Positions 32,989 to 42,019 are shown, counted from the stretch's first letter. The stretch: DNA of 64,000 nucleotides from Actinomadura citrea (GCF_013409045.1 NZ_JACCBT010000001.1:8658669-8722668), one strand, 5' to 3'. Program-made: numbers and translations. Notes: generated by a model not told the origin, from the sequence alone.

Positions 32989-34215
32989 ATGTCGCTTCCG
33001 GTGGGGCAGCTCGCGTCGGCGCTCGGACGGGAGGGTGCGATCGTGCGACCCGAACCGGCGCCTCCCGAACTCGTGGAGGTCCTGCGGTCGGGGCTCCCCG
33101 GACTGGCCGAGGAGATCTACACGGCCGTCCGCGCCACCGTCCCCGACTACGCGGTCGCGGACGGCAGCCCGCCCAGCCCGGAACGGGTCGTGCGGGAGGC
33201 CATGCGCACCTACGTGGCGCGCTTCGCCGACCCGGCCGAGCCGCTGGACGGGCTGCTGGAGCTGCTGCACTCGTTCGGCCGCAAGGAGGTCACCGGCAAC
33301 CGGAGCCTGGAGTCCCTGCACGCCGCGATCCACATCGCCTTCGACACCTCCTGGCACCGGATCACCGAGGTGTGCGTCCGCAACAAGGTGTCGGGCGCCG
33401 ACCTGGCCCGCGTCGCGGAATTCCAGATGGCCTTCATGGACCAGATCATCGACCCGATCGTCGAGGCCTATCTGGACCAGGGACTGAAGGCGCCGGTCGA
33501 CCTCGTCCATGCGCGCAGGCTGCTGATGCGGGGCCTTTCCACGCGTCCGGTCGCCTCCCGCGAGGTGGTCGAGCACCTCGCGGCCAGGCTGGGGTGGAAC
33601 GTGCCGGAGACGGCGACGCCGGTCGCGGTCCGCCGCGGCACGCGATGGCGGCCCGCCGCCGCGCGCCGCGACGTCCTGTCGGCCCTCGGCGGGACCGCGC
33701 CCTGGCTGCTCGTGCCCGGCGGGGTGGACGAGGCCCGGCGCGCGCTGCTCGGCGCGGCGCTCGACCGCGGGCCCGTCGTGGTCGGCCTGACCGTGCCGCT
33801 CGGCGAGATCCCCGACGCGCTGCGCTGGGCGCGCGGCGTGCTCGCCCTCGCCGAGGACGGCGTGATCGACGCCGCGCCGCTGATCCGCGCCGAGGACCAC
33901 CTCCTGGACCTGTGGCTGACGTGCGACCCGCCCCTCGTGGAGGAGATCGCACGCCGCCGGCTCGGCGGCCTGGCGGTCCTGCCCGAGGGCAAGCGGCGCG
34001 CACTCACCGAGACGCTGCGGGTCTGGCTGGAGCAGTGGAGCACGGCCGCGGACGTCGGGCGGCGGCTGCACCTGCACCCCCAGACCGTCCGGTACCGGCT
34101 GCGGCAGATCAGGAAGGAGATCGGCGACCGGCTGGACGATCCCGAGACGCGCTTCGTCCTGGAGGCGGTCCTGAAGGCCCGCCGGCGGACGCCGCCGGGC
34201 CGGCCCGCCTCCTGA
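32989..34215 (+). CDS. PucR-type regulator 1
   Basis: 408 residues from ATG 32989. The C-terminal PucR HTH is clear: Glu-Thr-Leu-Arg-Val-Trp-Leu-Glu-Gln, Ala-Asp-Val-Gly-Arg-Arg-Leu-His-Leu-His-Pro-Gln-Thr-Val-Arg-Tyr-Arg-Leu. The N-terminal part is a helical sensor (about 20-190) and the middle is the degenerate GGDEF-like domain of this family. A paralogue follows 33 bp downstream, sharing domain order and the His-Pro/His-Val-Gln-Thr-Val-Arg-Tyr-Arg helix. Ligand unknown. Confidence 0.9.
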   Translation: MSLPVGQLASALGREGAIVRPEPAPPELVEVLRSGLPGLAEEIYTAVRATVPDYAVADGSPPSPERVVREAMRTYVARFADPAEPLDGLLELLHSFGRKEVTGNRSLESLHAAIHIAFDTSWHRITEVCVRNKVSGADLARVAEFQMAFMDQIIDPIVEAYLDQGLKAPVDLVHARRLLMRGLSTRPVASREVVEHLAARLGWNVPETATPVAVRRGTRWRPAAARRDVLSALGGTAPWLLVPGGVDEARRALLGAALDRGPVVVGLTVPLGEIPDALRWARGVLALAEDGVIDAAPLIRAEDHLLDLWLTCDPPLVEEIARRRLGGLAVLPEGKRRALTETLRVWLEQWSTAADVGRRLHLHPQTVRYRLRQIRKEIGDRLDDPETRFVLEAVLKARRRTPPGRPAS

Positions 34216-34248
34216 CACCCCCGTCACCCACCCCACGGAGCGTGTGCG

Positions 34249-35487
34249 ATGCCGAGGCCATCATCTCCAGGCGGCGGCGCGTCGCCGCCGAAGACCGCCG
34301 AGCTGCGCGCACTCGTGGCGGCGCTGTCCCCGGACGTCCGGACGACCGTCGTCCCGGGCCTCGTCGACGAGATCGTGGAGAGGATCCGCGCCGCGATCCC
34401 CGCCTACGCGCGGCCTCCCGGAAGCGCTTACAACCACGTCATCCGCACCGCCGTCGAACGCAATGTGCTCGGGTTCCTGGACTGGCTGGCCGACCCCGCG
34501 CGGCCGCTCGACCGCCGGGACGAGCTGTGCCGCAAGATGGGCGCGTTCGAGGTGATGGAGGGGCGCCCGCTCACGGTGATCCAGTCGGCCTACCGCGCCG
34601 CGACGCAGGTGGCGTGGTCGCGTATACGGGCGATGCTGGACGACCGGGTCGCGTCCGTCCTGGCGGTCTCCGCGCTGGCCGAGGCCGTCATCACCTACAT
34701 GGACGATGCGGCGGCCCTGTCCAGGGAGGGCTACGAGCGGGCCAAGGCGGAGGCGTGCGATGGACGCGCCGCCGCCCGGCTGGCCCTTCTGCGCGCGCTC
34801 GTCGGCCCCGCATCGTCGGCCGGGCCGGACCCGGCCGCCGATTGGCCGCTTCCCGACGAGGTCACGCTCGTCGCCCTGCCCTCTGGGACTCTGCCCGTCT
34901 GCCCCTTACTGGACGCCGACGTCCTGCTCGACCCGGAGGACCCGGCGCCCTATCTCCTCGTCCCCGGCCCGCTCACCGGCGACCGGCGGGCGATGCTGGA
35001 AGCGGCCCTGGCCGGGGAGCGTGCCGCGGTGGGCCTGACCGTCCCGCGGGCTCGTGCCGCCGACTCGCTCCGCTGGGCCAGGCGCCTGCTCGACCTGAAG
35101 GACGTCCTGCACGACGGCACGCTCACCCTGTGCGAGGACCACCTGATGAGCCTGTGGCTGCTGGCCGACGGCGCGCTGATGGACCAGATGACGCGCCGCG
35201 GCCTGGCGCCCCTCGCCCCGCTCAGCGAGCGGCGCAGGCTGCCGCTCGTCGACACGCTCGCCGTCTGGCTGCGCACCCGGGCGCCCGCGACGCGGATCAG
35301 CGAGGAGCTCGGCGTGCACGTGCAGACCGTCCGGTACCGGATGCGCGTCCTCGAACACCTCCTCGGCGACGAACTCGCCGACCCCGGCACCCGGTTCGCC
35401 ATCGAGGCCGCGCTGCGCACCCACCGGCTTAGCGCCCGAAGCCTCGACGCCCGGCCGGCGCCCTGCCCGCCCGGCACCGGGACCTGA
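34249..35487 (+). CDS. PucR-type regulator 2
   Basis: 412 residues, paralogue of the preceding gene. Key shared segments: Ile-Arg-Ala-Ala-Ile-Pro-Ala-Tyr, Gln-Ser-Ala-Tyr-Arg-Ala-Ala and the C-terminal HTH Ser-Glu-Glu-Leu-Gly-Val-His-Val-Gln-Thr-Val-Arg-Tyr-Arg-Met. The middle region carries Leu-Leu-Val-Pro-Gly-Pro-Leu and Val-Gly-Leu-Thr-Val-Pro-Arg in register with regulator 1. The short spacing suggests one transcript. Paired copies could form heteromers. Confidence 0.9.
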   Translation: MPRPSSPGGGASPPKTAELRALVAALSPDVRTTVVPGLVDEIVERIRAAIPAYARPPGSAYNHVIRTAVERNVLGFLDWLADPARPLDRRDELCRKMGAFEVMEGRPLTVIQSAYRAATQVAWSRIRAMLDDRVASVLAVSALAEAVITYMDDAAALSREGYERAKAEACDGRAAARLALLRALVGPASSAGPDPAADWPLPDEVTLVALPSGTLPVCPLLDADVLLDPEDPAPYLLVPGPLTGDRRAMLEAALAGERAAVGLTVPRARAADSLRWARRLLDLKDVLHDGTLTLCEDHLMSLWLLADGALMDQMTRRGLAPLAPLSERRRLPLVDTLAVWLRTRAPATRISEELGVHVQTVRYRMRVLEHLLGDELADPGTRFAIEAALRTHRLSARSLDARPAPCPPGTGT

Positions 35488-35556
35488 CCGGCGGGCCCGG
35501 CGCCGATGGCGGCACCTGATCGTTCCGGCGCCGGTCCCCTGCGGGCGGCCGGGCGT

Positions 35557-37059
35557 TCAGGGGGCGGCGTTCGGGTCGCGCCGGCGGGCGTCGCCGAGCA
35601 CCTCGTCCAGGTCGCCGAGGCGCTCCAGTTGCTTGACGGCGCGGGCGGTGCGGTAGTTGTGGGAGAGCCGTTCGCGGTGGCGGTGGACGAACTCCCAGTA
35701 CCCGGCGGTGTAGGGGCAGGCCCGCTCACCGGTGCGTTCGGTGGGCCGGTAGGCGCAGGGGCCGCACAGGTCGCTCATGGTGTTGATGTAGGCGCCGCCC
35801 GACGCGTACGGCTTGGTGGTGATGCGGCCGCCGTCGGCGTACTGCGACATGCCGATCACGTTGGTGAGCATCACCCAGTCGTAGCCGTCCACGAAGCAGC
35901 GGTGGAACCAGTCGGTCACCGCCGCCGGATCCCAGCCGCGCTGGAGGGCGTGGTTGCCCAGGATCATCAGCCGGGGGATGTGGTGCACCCAGCCCCGGTC
36001 GCGGACCTGCGCGAGCGTCGTCGAAAGGCAGTGGGCCTGGACGGCGTCGGCGTCCAGGGAGGCGAACCAGTCCGGCAGCGGCGCGTCGTGCCCGAGGGCG
36101 TTGGACTCGCGGTAGCGGGGGCCGAAGTACCAGTAGAGGTTCCACATGTACTCGCGCCACCCGGCGACCTGCCGGACGTAGCCCTCGACGGAGTTGAGCG
36201 GCGCGTCGCCCGCGCGGTAGGCGCCTTCGGCGGCCTCGACGCACTCGGCCGGGTCGAGCAGCCCGAGGTTGAGCGCGGCGGACAGCAGGCTGTGGCTCAT
36301 GGCCCAGTCCTCGGCCAGGATCGCGTCCTCCCACCGACCGAAGGTGGGGAGGCGCTTCTTCACGAAGGCGCGGAGGGCGCGCTGGGCCTCGGCACGGCCG
36401 GCCGGGAACAGTCGGGGGCCGTCCCGGCCGACGAACGAGACCTCTCCGCTCCGCTCCCAGCGGTCCAGGTCGGCCCTGACCCGCTCGTCGATCTCGTCCT
36501 CGCGCGGCCGGTAGGGGGCGGGCACCGGGAGAGTCGCCTCGCCCCTGGGCGGGGGCTCGCGGTTGTCCTTGTCCAGGTTCCACTGCCCGCCGGCGGGCTG
36601 ATCGCCGTCCATCAGCAGGTCGTGGTCCTGGCGCACCTGCCGGTAGAAGCCCTCCATCCGCAGTCGCCCGCCGGCGGACTCCGCCCACCGGCCGAACGCG
36701 TCCGGCTGGACGAGGAAACCGCGCGGCGGAAGCACCTCCACCTGCTGGAGGCCCCGCACGAAGCCGAGGGCCGCGTGGGACGTGGGGTGGTGGACGGTCA
36801 CGGGGGCGTCGCCCACGGCTTGTTCCAGGCCGTCGCGGTACGTCTCCGCCTGGACGTAGCGGACGCGGTCCCCGAGTTCGGCCGCGCGGTGCCGCATCGC
36901 GGACAGGACCAGGTGCGCCTTGGCGCGGTGGAAGCGGCGCCGACGCAGGACCGCCCGCGACTCGACCATGACGATCTCGGCGTCCGGGCGTAGGAAGTGC
37001 GGGCCCAACTGGTCCCCGAACAACCAGTGGAAACCGGTTTCCGAACGGTCGTGAGCCAC
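35557..37059 (-). CDS. Iron-sulfur bacterial cryptochrome/(6-4) photolyase (FeS-BCP)
   Basis: 500 residues. The N-terminus Phe-His-Trp-Leu-Phe-Gly-Asp-Gln-Leu-Gly is typical of the PhrB/FeS-BCP family. The four Cys expected to bind the [4Fe-4S] cluster are present at 344, 432, 435 and 448. The FAD-binding C-terminal helices include Trp-Asn-Leu-Tyr-Trp-Tyr-Phe and Gly-Tyr-Asp-Trp-Val-Met-Leu-Thr-Asn-Val. Members repair (6-4) photoproducts or act as blue-light sensors. A DosR-like double box lies 100-132 bases upstream, between this gene and the divergent eRF1-like gene. Confidence 0.92.
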   Translation of the reverse strand: MAHDRSETGFHWLFGDQLGPHFLRPDAEIVMVESRAVLRRRRFHRAKAHLVLSAMRHRAAELGDRVRYVQAETYRDGLEQAVGDAPVTVHHPTSHAALGFVRGLQQVEVLPPRGFLVQPDAFGRWAESAGGRLRMEGFYRQVRQDHDLLMDGDQPAGGQWNLDKDNREPPPRGEATLPVPAPYRPREDEIDERVRADLDRWERSGEVSFVGRDGPRLFPAGRAEAQRALRAFVKKRLPTFGRWEDAILAEDWAMSHSLLSAALNLGLLDPAECVEAAEGAYRAGDAPLNSVEGYVRQVAGWREYMWNLYWYFGPRYRESNALGHDAPLPDWFASLDADAVQAHCLSTTLAQVRDRGWVHHIPRLMILGNHALQRGWDPAAVTDWFHRCFVDGYDWVMLTNVIGMSQYADGGRITTKPYASGGAYINTMSDLCGPCAYRPTERTGERACPYTAGYWEFVHRHRERLSHNYRTARAVKQLERLGDLDEVLGDARRRDPNAAP

Positions 37060-37158
37060 GCCGATCCTCCCCCTGGACGTCTGGACTCCCGCTCAGTGTG
37101 GGGCACGGCCCGTCGCCGGCGAAGGCGGCGCGCGACGCGGTCCGGCAGGGGCGGGCTC

Positions 37159-37191
37159 ACGAAGGTCCGGCGACCTGCGGACCTTCGTCCC
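37159..37191. promoter_or_regulatory. DosR-like double box
   Basis: ACGAAGGTCCG (37159-37169) and CGGACCTTCGT (37178-37188) form a perfect 11-bp inverted repeat; the right arm extends to GGACCTTCGTCCC (37179-37191). It is placed 36 bases before the eRF1-like start, and the same 13-mer recurs at 38435. This matches the inverted GGAC/GTCC plan of DosR/DevR boxes. Confidence 0.75.
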
Positions 37192-37226
37192 TAATCGGAC
37201 GGCGGCCCGCTGTACAGGCTGTTTGC

Positions 37227-38342
37227 ATGAAGCCGGACGAGAAAACCGCGACCGAGACCCTGCGTCGGCTCTGTTCTGGAGGGCCGGTCACAACGGTCTA
37301 CTTCAACCTGACCGCGCCTCCCGGGGAGGAGGACGCCGCGCTGCGCTGGGAACGGCTGGGCAAGCGGCTCCGCGCGCAGGGAGCCGGCGGCGCCGTCGTG
37401 GACGCGCTGGACCGGCTGGTCGCGAGGGCGGAGCCGGGCTCCGGAGCGCTGGCCGCCTTCGCCATCGACGGCGACCCTGCGCCCACGGTGGTCGAGATGC
37501 CGGAGGCGCGGCAGCCCGATCTCGCCGTCCACGGTCCCCTGCCGCGCCTCCTGCCGCTGCTGGCGTGGCTCCAGGAGCGTCCGCCGTACGTGCTGACCCT
37601 CGTCGACCGCAAGGGCGCCGACATCGAGACGTGCCGGGGCGGGACGGGGACCGCGACCACGAGGACGATCGACGGCCCCGACGACGAGATCGTGCGCAAC
37701 GCGCCGGGCGGCTGGTCCCAGTCGCGCCACCAGCACCGCGCCGAGGACTCCTGGGAGCACAACGCGACCAGGGTGGCGCACGCCCTCGCGGACGATCTCG
37801 CCGTGACCGGGGCGCACGTGCTGCTCCTCGGCGGCGACGTGCGCGCCATGCAGTACCTCACCAAGCACCTTCCCGAGGGCGTCCGCCACGAGGTGACCGT
37901 CGGTCACGTCTCCGGAGGACGGAACCGGGACGGCGCACGGCGGCGGCGCCAGACGCAGGTCCGGGAACAGGTGAGCCGGTGGGCGGGCGAGGAGACCCGC
38001 GGGCTGCTGGAGCGGCTGGACGAGGGGCGGGGCCCGTCCGGTCTCGCGGTGGAGGGCGCGGCCGCGACCCTGCGGGCGCTGGCCCGCGGCCGGGTCGACA
38101 CGCTGCTGGTGACCGACGACCCCGCGGACCGGCGGACGGCCTGGTTCGGCCCCGCGCCGACGCAGGTGTCCGACCGGCGGGCGTCCCTCGCCGAGTCGGG
38201 CGCGGACCCGGTGGAGCACGGGCGGCTGGTGGACGTCGCCGTCCGCGCCGCCGTGCTCACCGGGGCGGAGGTGCGCGTCCTGGAGCCCGGGGCGCCGGAT
38301 CTTCCCGCGCAGGGCATCGGAGCCTTGTGCCGCTATGCCTGA
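37227..38342 (+). CDS. Rv2629-type eRF1-like ribosome-associated stress protein
   Basis: 371 residues. Domain order matches bacterial archaeo-eRF1 (baeRF) proteins. The N-terminal part has Thr-Val-Tyr-Phe-Asn-Leu. The middle domain has Tyr-Val-Leu-Thr-Leu-Val-Asp-Arg-Lys-Gly-Ala-Asp and His-Gln-His-Arg-Ala-Glu-Asp-Ser-Trp. The C-terminal pelota-like domain has Asp-Thr-Leu-Leu-Val-Thr-Asp-Asp. Rv2629 of Mycobacterium tuberculosis, a DosR-regulon protein, is the closest named relative. ATG 37227 is preferred because the DosR-like box is just upstream. Role: binding of stalled or resting ribosomes, inferred. Confidence 0.87.
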   Translation: MKPDEKTATETLRRLCSGGPVTTVYFNLTAPPGEEDAALRWERLGKRLRAQGAGGAVVDALDRLVARAEPGSGALAAFAIDGDPAPTVVEMPEARQPDLAVHGPLPRLLPLLAWLQERPPYVLTLVDRKGADIETCRGGTGTATTRTIDGPDDEIVRNAPGGWSQSRHQHRAEDSWEHNATRVAHALADDLAVTGAHVLLLGGDVRAMQYLTKHLPEGVRHEVTVGHVSGGRNRDGARRRRQTQVREQVSRWAGEETRGLLERLDEGRGPSGLAVEGAAATLRALARGRVDTLLVTDDPADRRTAWFGPAPTQVSDRRASLAESGADPVEHGRLVDVAVRAAVLTGAEVRVLEPGAPDLPAQGIGALCRYA

Positions 38343-38433
38343 AGCGCCGTCATGCGTGCCGGCGGTATCGACTTCCCTCGGGCGCACCGTCGCTCGTCAT
38401 GGCGCCCGGACCTGCGGAAACGCTCCCCACCTG

Positions 38434-38447
38434 GGGACCTTCGTCCC
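38434..38447 (+). promoter_or_regulatory. DosR-like box 2
   Basis: GGGACCTTCGTCCC, a 14-base imperfect palindrome identical over 13 bases to the box at 37179. It is 73 bases before the DUF2267 start. Confidence 0.75.
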
Positions 38448-38519
38448 TGCCGCCGCATGCTCGGGCGGCGGCAGGCTGGAATCGTCCGTGTTCGCCGAAA
38501 CCGCTCTGGAGCCGTTGCG

Positions 38520-39023
38520 ATGACGTTCACAGGGATACAGGGGCTGGATCGGAGCATCGACACCACCAACCGGTGGATCGCCGATGTGGCCGCAGCGTTC
38601 GGCACCGAGGACCGCCGGTTCGCCTACCGGGCGCTGCGGGCCTGGATGCACACGCTGCGCGACCGGCTGACGGTCGAGTCCGCCGCGCATCTGGCCGCCC
38701 AGCTGCCGGAACTGCTGCGCGGGGTGTACTACGACGGGTGGAGCCCCGGTCACGTGCCCCACAAGTACGACCTGCGCGAGATCACCGTCCACTACGCCGA
38801 GCAGGCGGGCATCGGACGCGACGACGTGCCCAAGACGGCGGCGATCGTCACCGAGGTCGTGTCCTCCAAGATGGCGCCGGGAGGCGTGGAGCAGGCGTTG
38901 TGGAAGCTCCCCGAGGAGCTCCGCAAGCTCTTCCAGCCGGGCGGCGAGCGGGCAGCACGTGCCGCGGAGCGTCCTGCGGCCCGTGCCGCGGCCCCTCCCG
39001 CGGCGCCCCGAGCCGTCATGTGA
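38520..39023 (+). CDS. DUF2267 protein
   Basis: 167 residues. DUF2267 helical domain: Arg-Ala-Leu-Arg-Ala-Trp-Met-His-Thr-Leu-Arg-Asp-Arg-Leu-Thr and Leu-Pro-Glu-Leu-Leu-Arg-Gly-Val-Tyr-Tyr-Asp-Gly-Trp. An Ala/Arg/Pro-rich tail of about 30 residues follows. Family members are found in DosR-type and other stress regulons. A DosR-like box lies upstream. Molecular role unknown. Confidence 0.88.
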   Translation: MTFTGIQGLDRSIDTTNRWIADVAAAFGTEDRRFAYRALRAWMHTLRDRLTVESAAHLAAQLPELLRGVYYDGWSPGHVPHKYDLREITVHYAEQAGIGRDDVPKTAAIVTEVVSSKMAPGGVEQALWKLPEELRKLFQPGGERAARAAERPAARAAAPPAAPRAVM

Positions 39024-39029
39024 GGCAGG

Positions 39030-40841
39030 TCAGCGCATGTAGGCGAGGAACCAGTCTCTGGCGTGGTCGGTCACGGCCCGCAGGGCGCCCGGCTCCTCGA
39101 ACAGGTGGGTGGCGGCCGGCACGATGGTCAGCTGGTTCTGGCAGCGCATGCGCCGCTGCGCGCGCTGGTTGAGGCCGATCACCTGCCGGTCCGCGCCGCC
39201 CACGATCAGCAGCGTGGGGGCGCGGACGTCGCTCAGGCGGCGTTCGGCCAGGTCCGGGCGCCCGCCGCGGGAGACGACGGCGGCGATCTCGGCGCCGGGC
39301 TCGGCGGCGGCACAGAGCGCCGCCGCCGCACCGGTGCTCGCCCCGAAGTAGCCGATGCGGGCGCCGGCGATCTCCGGCCGGTCGCGGAGCCAGCCGGTGG
39401 CGGCGACGAGCCGGTCGGCGAGCATGCCGATGTCGAAGACCTTGCCGCGGTCGAGTTCCTCCCCGGTGGTCAGCAGGTCGAACAGCAGCGTTCCAAGGCC
39501 CGCCTGGTTGAGCCCGGCGGCGACCAGCCGGTTGCGCGGGCTGTGCCTGCCGCTCCCGCTGCCATGCGCGAACGCCACGACCCCACTGGCCCGAGCGGGA
39601 ACGGTGAGATGCCCGGTGAGCTCCACGAACCCGCCGTCGATCCATACCTCCTCGTCGACGACCGGCGGACCGTCGGCACCCGCGCCGGGACCGGACGCCC
39701 CGGACGGGTTGGTGGCCCCGGCAGGATGGGCGTTCCCGCCGGGGTCGACGATCCCACCGGGCTTCGCGGCCCCGCCCGGGTTTGCGGCTCCGCCCCGGTC
39801 GGCGGCCCCGCCGGGGCCGGTGCCTCCACCCGGGTTGGCGATCCCGCCCAGGTTGGCGATCCCGCCCAGGTCGGCGGCCCCGCCGGGGTTGGTGGCTCCG
39901 CCCGGGTGGACGGCTCGGCCGGTGCCGGCGGCCCCGGCAGGACCGGCCCCGCGAGGGTCGGCGCCCCCGCCGGAATCGGTGCCCCCGGCAGGGTCGGCCT
40001 CACCCGGGCTCGCGCCGCGAGGGTCCGCTGCTCCGCGAGGGTCGGTGCCCCCGGCAGGGCTGGGGGCACCATCCGGGCCGGCTGCTCCGCCGGGGTTGGT
40101 GGCTCCGCCGGGATGGGCGGCGTCGGCGGGGTTCGCGGTTCCGGCGGACCTTGCGGGGCCGGAAGGGTCGGCGGGGTCGGAATCGTGCCGGGCGTTGGTC
40201 GGCGGGGTCGCGGCTCGATCCAGGAGTTCGACCACCTCTCCGTCGGACGTCTGGCCGAACTCGCGGTACCACTGGCCGACGGCGTGGAAGAGGTCCGGCT
40301 CCAGCACGCAGACCACGTCGTCGGCGGTGCGGCGCAGGCCGGCGATGATGTCGGGCGAGCCGACGGGGACCGCCAGGATCACACGGCGGGCGCCCTGGGC
40401 GCGGACGACCTGGCAGGCGGCGCGGGCGGTGGCGCCGGTGGCGACGCCGTCGTCGACGACGACGGCCGTGCGGCCGCCCAGTTCGACCCGGGGGCGGCCC
40501 CGGCGGAAGCGTTCGACGCGGACGTCCAGTTCGGACTGCTCGCGCCGTTGCGCGTCGGTCAGGTCGGTCTCGCCGAGGCCCGTGCGCCGGACGATCTCGT
40601 CGTTGACGACCAGCACGCCGCCCTCGCCGATGGCGCCCATGGCCAGCTCGGGCTGGAAGGGGACGCCCAGCTTGCGGACCACGATCACGTCCAGCGGCGC
40701 GCGCAGCGCCCGCGCGACCTCGAAGGCGACGGGCACCCCGCCGCGGGGCAGCCCCAGCACGACGGCGTCCCGGCCGCGCAGACCGCCCAGCCGCTCGGCC
40801 AGGCGCCGTCCGGCGTCGGCGCGGTCGTCGAAGTCCAGCAT
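39030..40841 (-). CDS. Phosphoribosyltransferase-alpha/beta-hydrolase fusion with long repeat linker
   Basis: 603 residues. Residues 1-211 are a phosphoribosyltransferase-like domain (Gly-Leu-Pro-Arg-Gly-Gly-Val-Pro-Val; Val-Val-Val-Asp-Asp-Gly-Val-Ala-Thr-Gly-Ala-Thr, the PRPP loop). Residues 405-603 are a dienelactone hydrolase-like domain (Ala-His-Gly-Ser-Gly-Ser-Gly; Tyr-Phe-Gly-Ala-Ser-Thr-Gly-Ala, nucleophile Ser; catalytic His near Ala-Thr-His-Leu-Phe). Between them is an extraordinary Gly/Pro/Ala-rich linker of about 190 residues. The same fusion without such a linker is known as Rv0571c of the mycobacterial DosR regulon. Reaction unknown. Confidence 0.88.
   Translation of the reverse strand: MLDFDDRADAGRRLAERLGGLRGRDAVVLGLPRGGVPVAFEVARALRAPLDVIVVRKLGVPFQPELAMGAIGEGGVLVVNDEIVRRTGLGETDLTDAQRREQSELDVRVERFRRGRPRVELGGRTAVVVDDGVATGATARAACQVVRAQGARRVILAVPVGSPDIIAGLRRTADDVVCVLEPDLFHAVGQWYREFGQTSDGEVVELLDRAATPPTNARHDSDPADPSGPARSAGTANPADAAHPGGATNPGGAAGPDGAPSPAGGTDPRGAADPRGASPGEADPAGGTDSGGGADPRGAGPAGAAGTGRAVHPGGATNPGGAADLGGIANLGGIANPGGGTGPGGAADRGGAANPGGAAKPGGIVDPGGNAHPAGATNPSGASGPGAGADGPPVVDEEVWIDGGFVELTGHLTVPARASGVVAFAHGSGSGRHSPRNRLVAAGLNQAGLGTLLFDLLTTGEELDRGKVFDIGMLADRLVAATGWLRDRPEIAGARIGYFGASTGAAAALCAAAEPGAEIAAVVSRGGRPDLAERRLSDVRAPTLLIVGGADRQVIGLNQRAQRRMRCQNQLTIVPAATHLFEEPGALRAVTDHARDWFLAYMR
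39640..40208 (-). repeat. Collagen-like linker repeat inside the fusion gene
   Basis: About 190 codons of degenerate tandem repeats, mostly Ala-(Asn/Asp)-Pro-Gly-Gly-Ala/Thr/Ile units. DNA copies are of 15-18 bp, with two nearly identical neighbours around 39835-39870. The reading frame is maintained throughout. It links two otherwise compact enzyme domains. Confidence 0.9.
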
Positions 40842-41065
40842 CGTCGCCTCCCGGGTCGGGGTGCGGGCCCCACCGCCACCGGGCGGCGGGCCTCGTGGAG
40901 CGCGACCTGGAGCACCGGCTCCAGGAGCATCTGGGGCGGCAGGCCGATCCCCCGGACGCCTCCCTTCTCTACCGCGAGGGTGTTTCCCTCCTCACCGAAC
41001 GGAAACGCCCAGGTAGAAGCGGTTTCGGAGGTCGCCACGGCGGAGCGCTGGGAGTTCTGGATCGA

Positions 41066-42019
41066 TCAGCCGCGTACCAGCAGGGTGTCCAGGGACTGCC
41101 CGTTGTGCAGGCGGCCGATGGCGTCGGCGATCAACGGGCCCACGGAACGCACCCGGAGCCGCGCCGCCCGTGCTTCGCCCACCGGGAGGGTGTCGGTGAC
41201 CAGAAGGCAGCGGATCGGGAGCCGGCCGAGCCGGTCCCGCGCGGCCGGCACCAGCGGGCCGTGCGCCGCGGCCACCGTGATGTCGGGCGAGGCGCCGTGG
41301 TCCAGCAGCACGCGCACGGCCGCCTCGATCGTCCCGCCGGTGCTGATCATGTCGTCCACGATGACCGCGGGCCGGCCCTCCACGTCGCCGACCAGTTCCT
41401 CGGCGTGGACCCTCTCGCCGCTCACCCGCGTCTTGCGCACCACGGCGACCGGACGCCGCAGCAGCCGCGCGTAGTGCTCGGCGGGCTTGACGGCGCCGAG
41501 GTCGGGCGCGACCAGCACCGCCGTCTCCGGTGTCAGATCCGCCAGCTCGTCCGCCAGGATCGGGACGGCCGTCAGCATCTCCACCGGAACCGGGCACATG
41601 GCCTCCAGGGCGACGGCGTGCGGCTCCACGACGACCAGCCGGTCCGCCCCCGCCGAGGCCAGCGCGTCGAGTGCCACCCTGGCGCCCACCGCCTGCCCCG
41701 CCCGGTCGCGCCGATCCTGCCGGGCGTACCCGAAGTACGGCACGACCGCGGTCACGATCTCGGCGCCGCCCCGGCGGCACGCGTCCAGGAGCAGCAGCAA
41801 CTCGACCAGATGGTCGTTGACCGCGGGCCCGGTGGGCTGCACCACGTAGACGTCCCCGCCCTGGACGCCGTGCACGGTCGGCCGCAGCTCGCCGTCCGGG
41901 AACCTCTCCACGTCGCAGGGCACCGGCCGGACGCCCAGCGCGGCCGCGACGGCGGCGGCGAGCGCCGGATGAGCCGTCCCCGCCACGATCCGGGTCGGCA
42001 TCGCGCTCCTGTTCGACAT
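41066..42019 (-). CDS. Ribose-phosphate pyrophosphokinase-like protein
   Basis: 317 residues. Motifs: Phe-Pro-Asp-Gly-Glu (about 43), Pro-Tyr-Phe-Gly-Tyr-Ala-Arg-Gln-Asp-Arg (about 95) and the PRPP loop Val-Asp-Asp-Met-Ile-Ser-Thr-Gly-Gly-Thr-Ile (about 220). Ser instead of the Asp usual in bacterial Prs resembles archaeal-type PRPP synthetases. ATG 42019 (GGGAGG three bases before) and ATG 42001 (AGGAG four bases before) are both possible. It is divergent from the DUF1918/hibernation operon across a DosR-like box. Makes PRPP from ribose-5-phosphate and ATP if active. Confidence 0.9.
   Translation of the reverse strand: MSNRSAMPTRIVAGTAHPALAAAVAAALGVRPVPCDVERFPDGELRPTVHGVQGGDVYVVQPTGPAVNDHLVELLLLLDACRRGGAEIVTAVVPYFGYARQDRRDRAGQAVGARVALDALASAGADRLVVVEPHAVALEAMCPVPVEMLTAVPILADELADLTPETAVLVAPDLGAVKPAEHYARLLRRPVAVVRKTRVSGERVHAEELVGDVEGRPAVIVDDMISTGGTIEAAVRVLLDHGASPDITVAAAHGPLVPAARDRLGRLPIRCLLVTDTLPVGEARAARLRVRSVGPLIADAIGRLHNGQSLDTLLVRG

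Noticed and set aside
39063..41474. 803-codon plus-strand frame opposite the PRTase-hydrolase
   Set aside because: Its Gly/Val/Arg repeats mirror the linker repeat on the other strand; the minus strand carries both catalytic domains.
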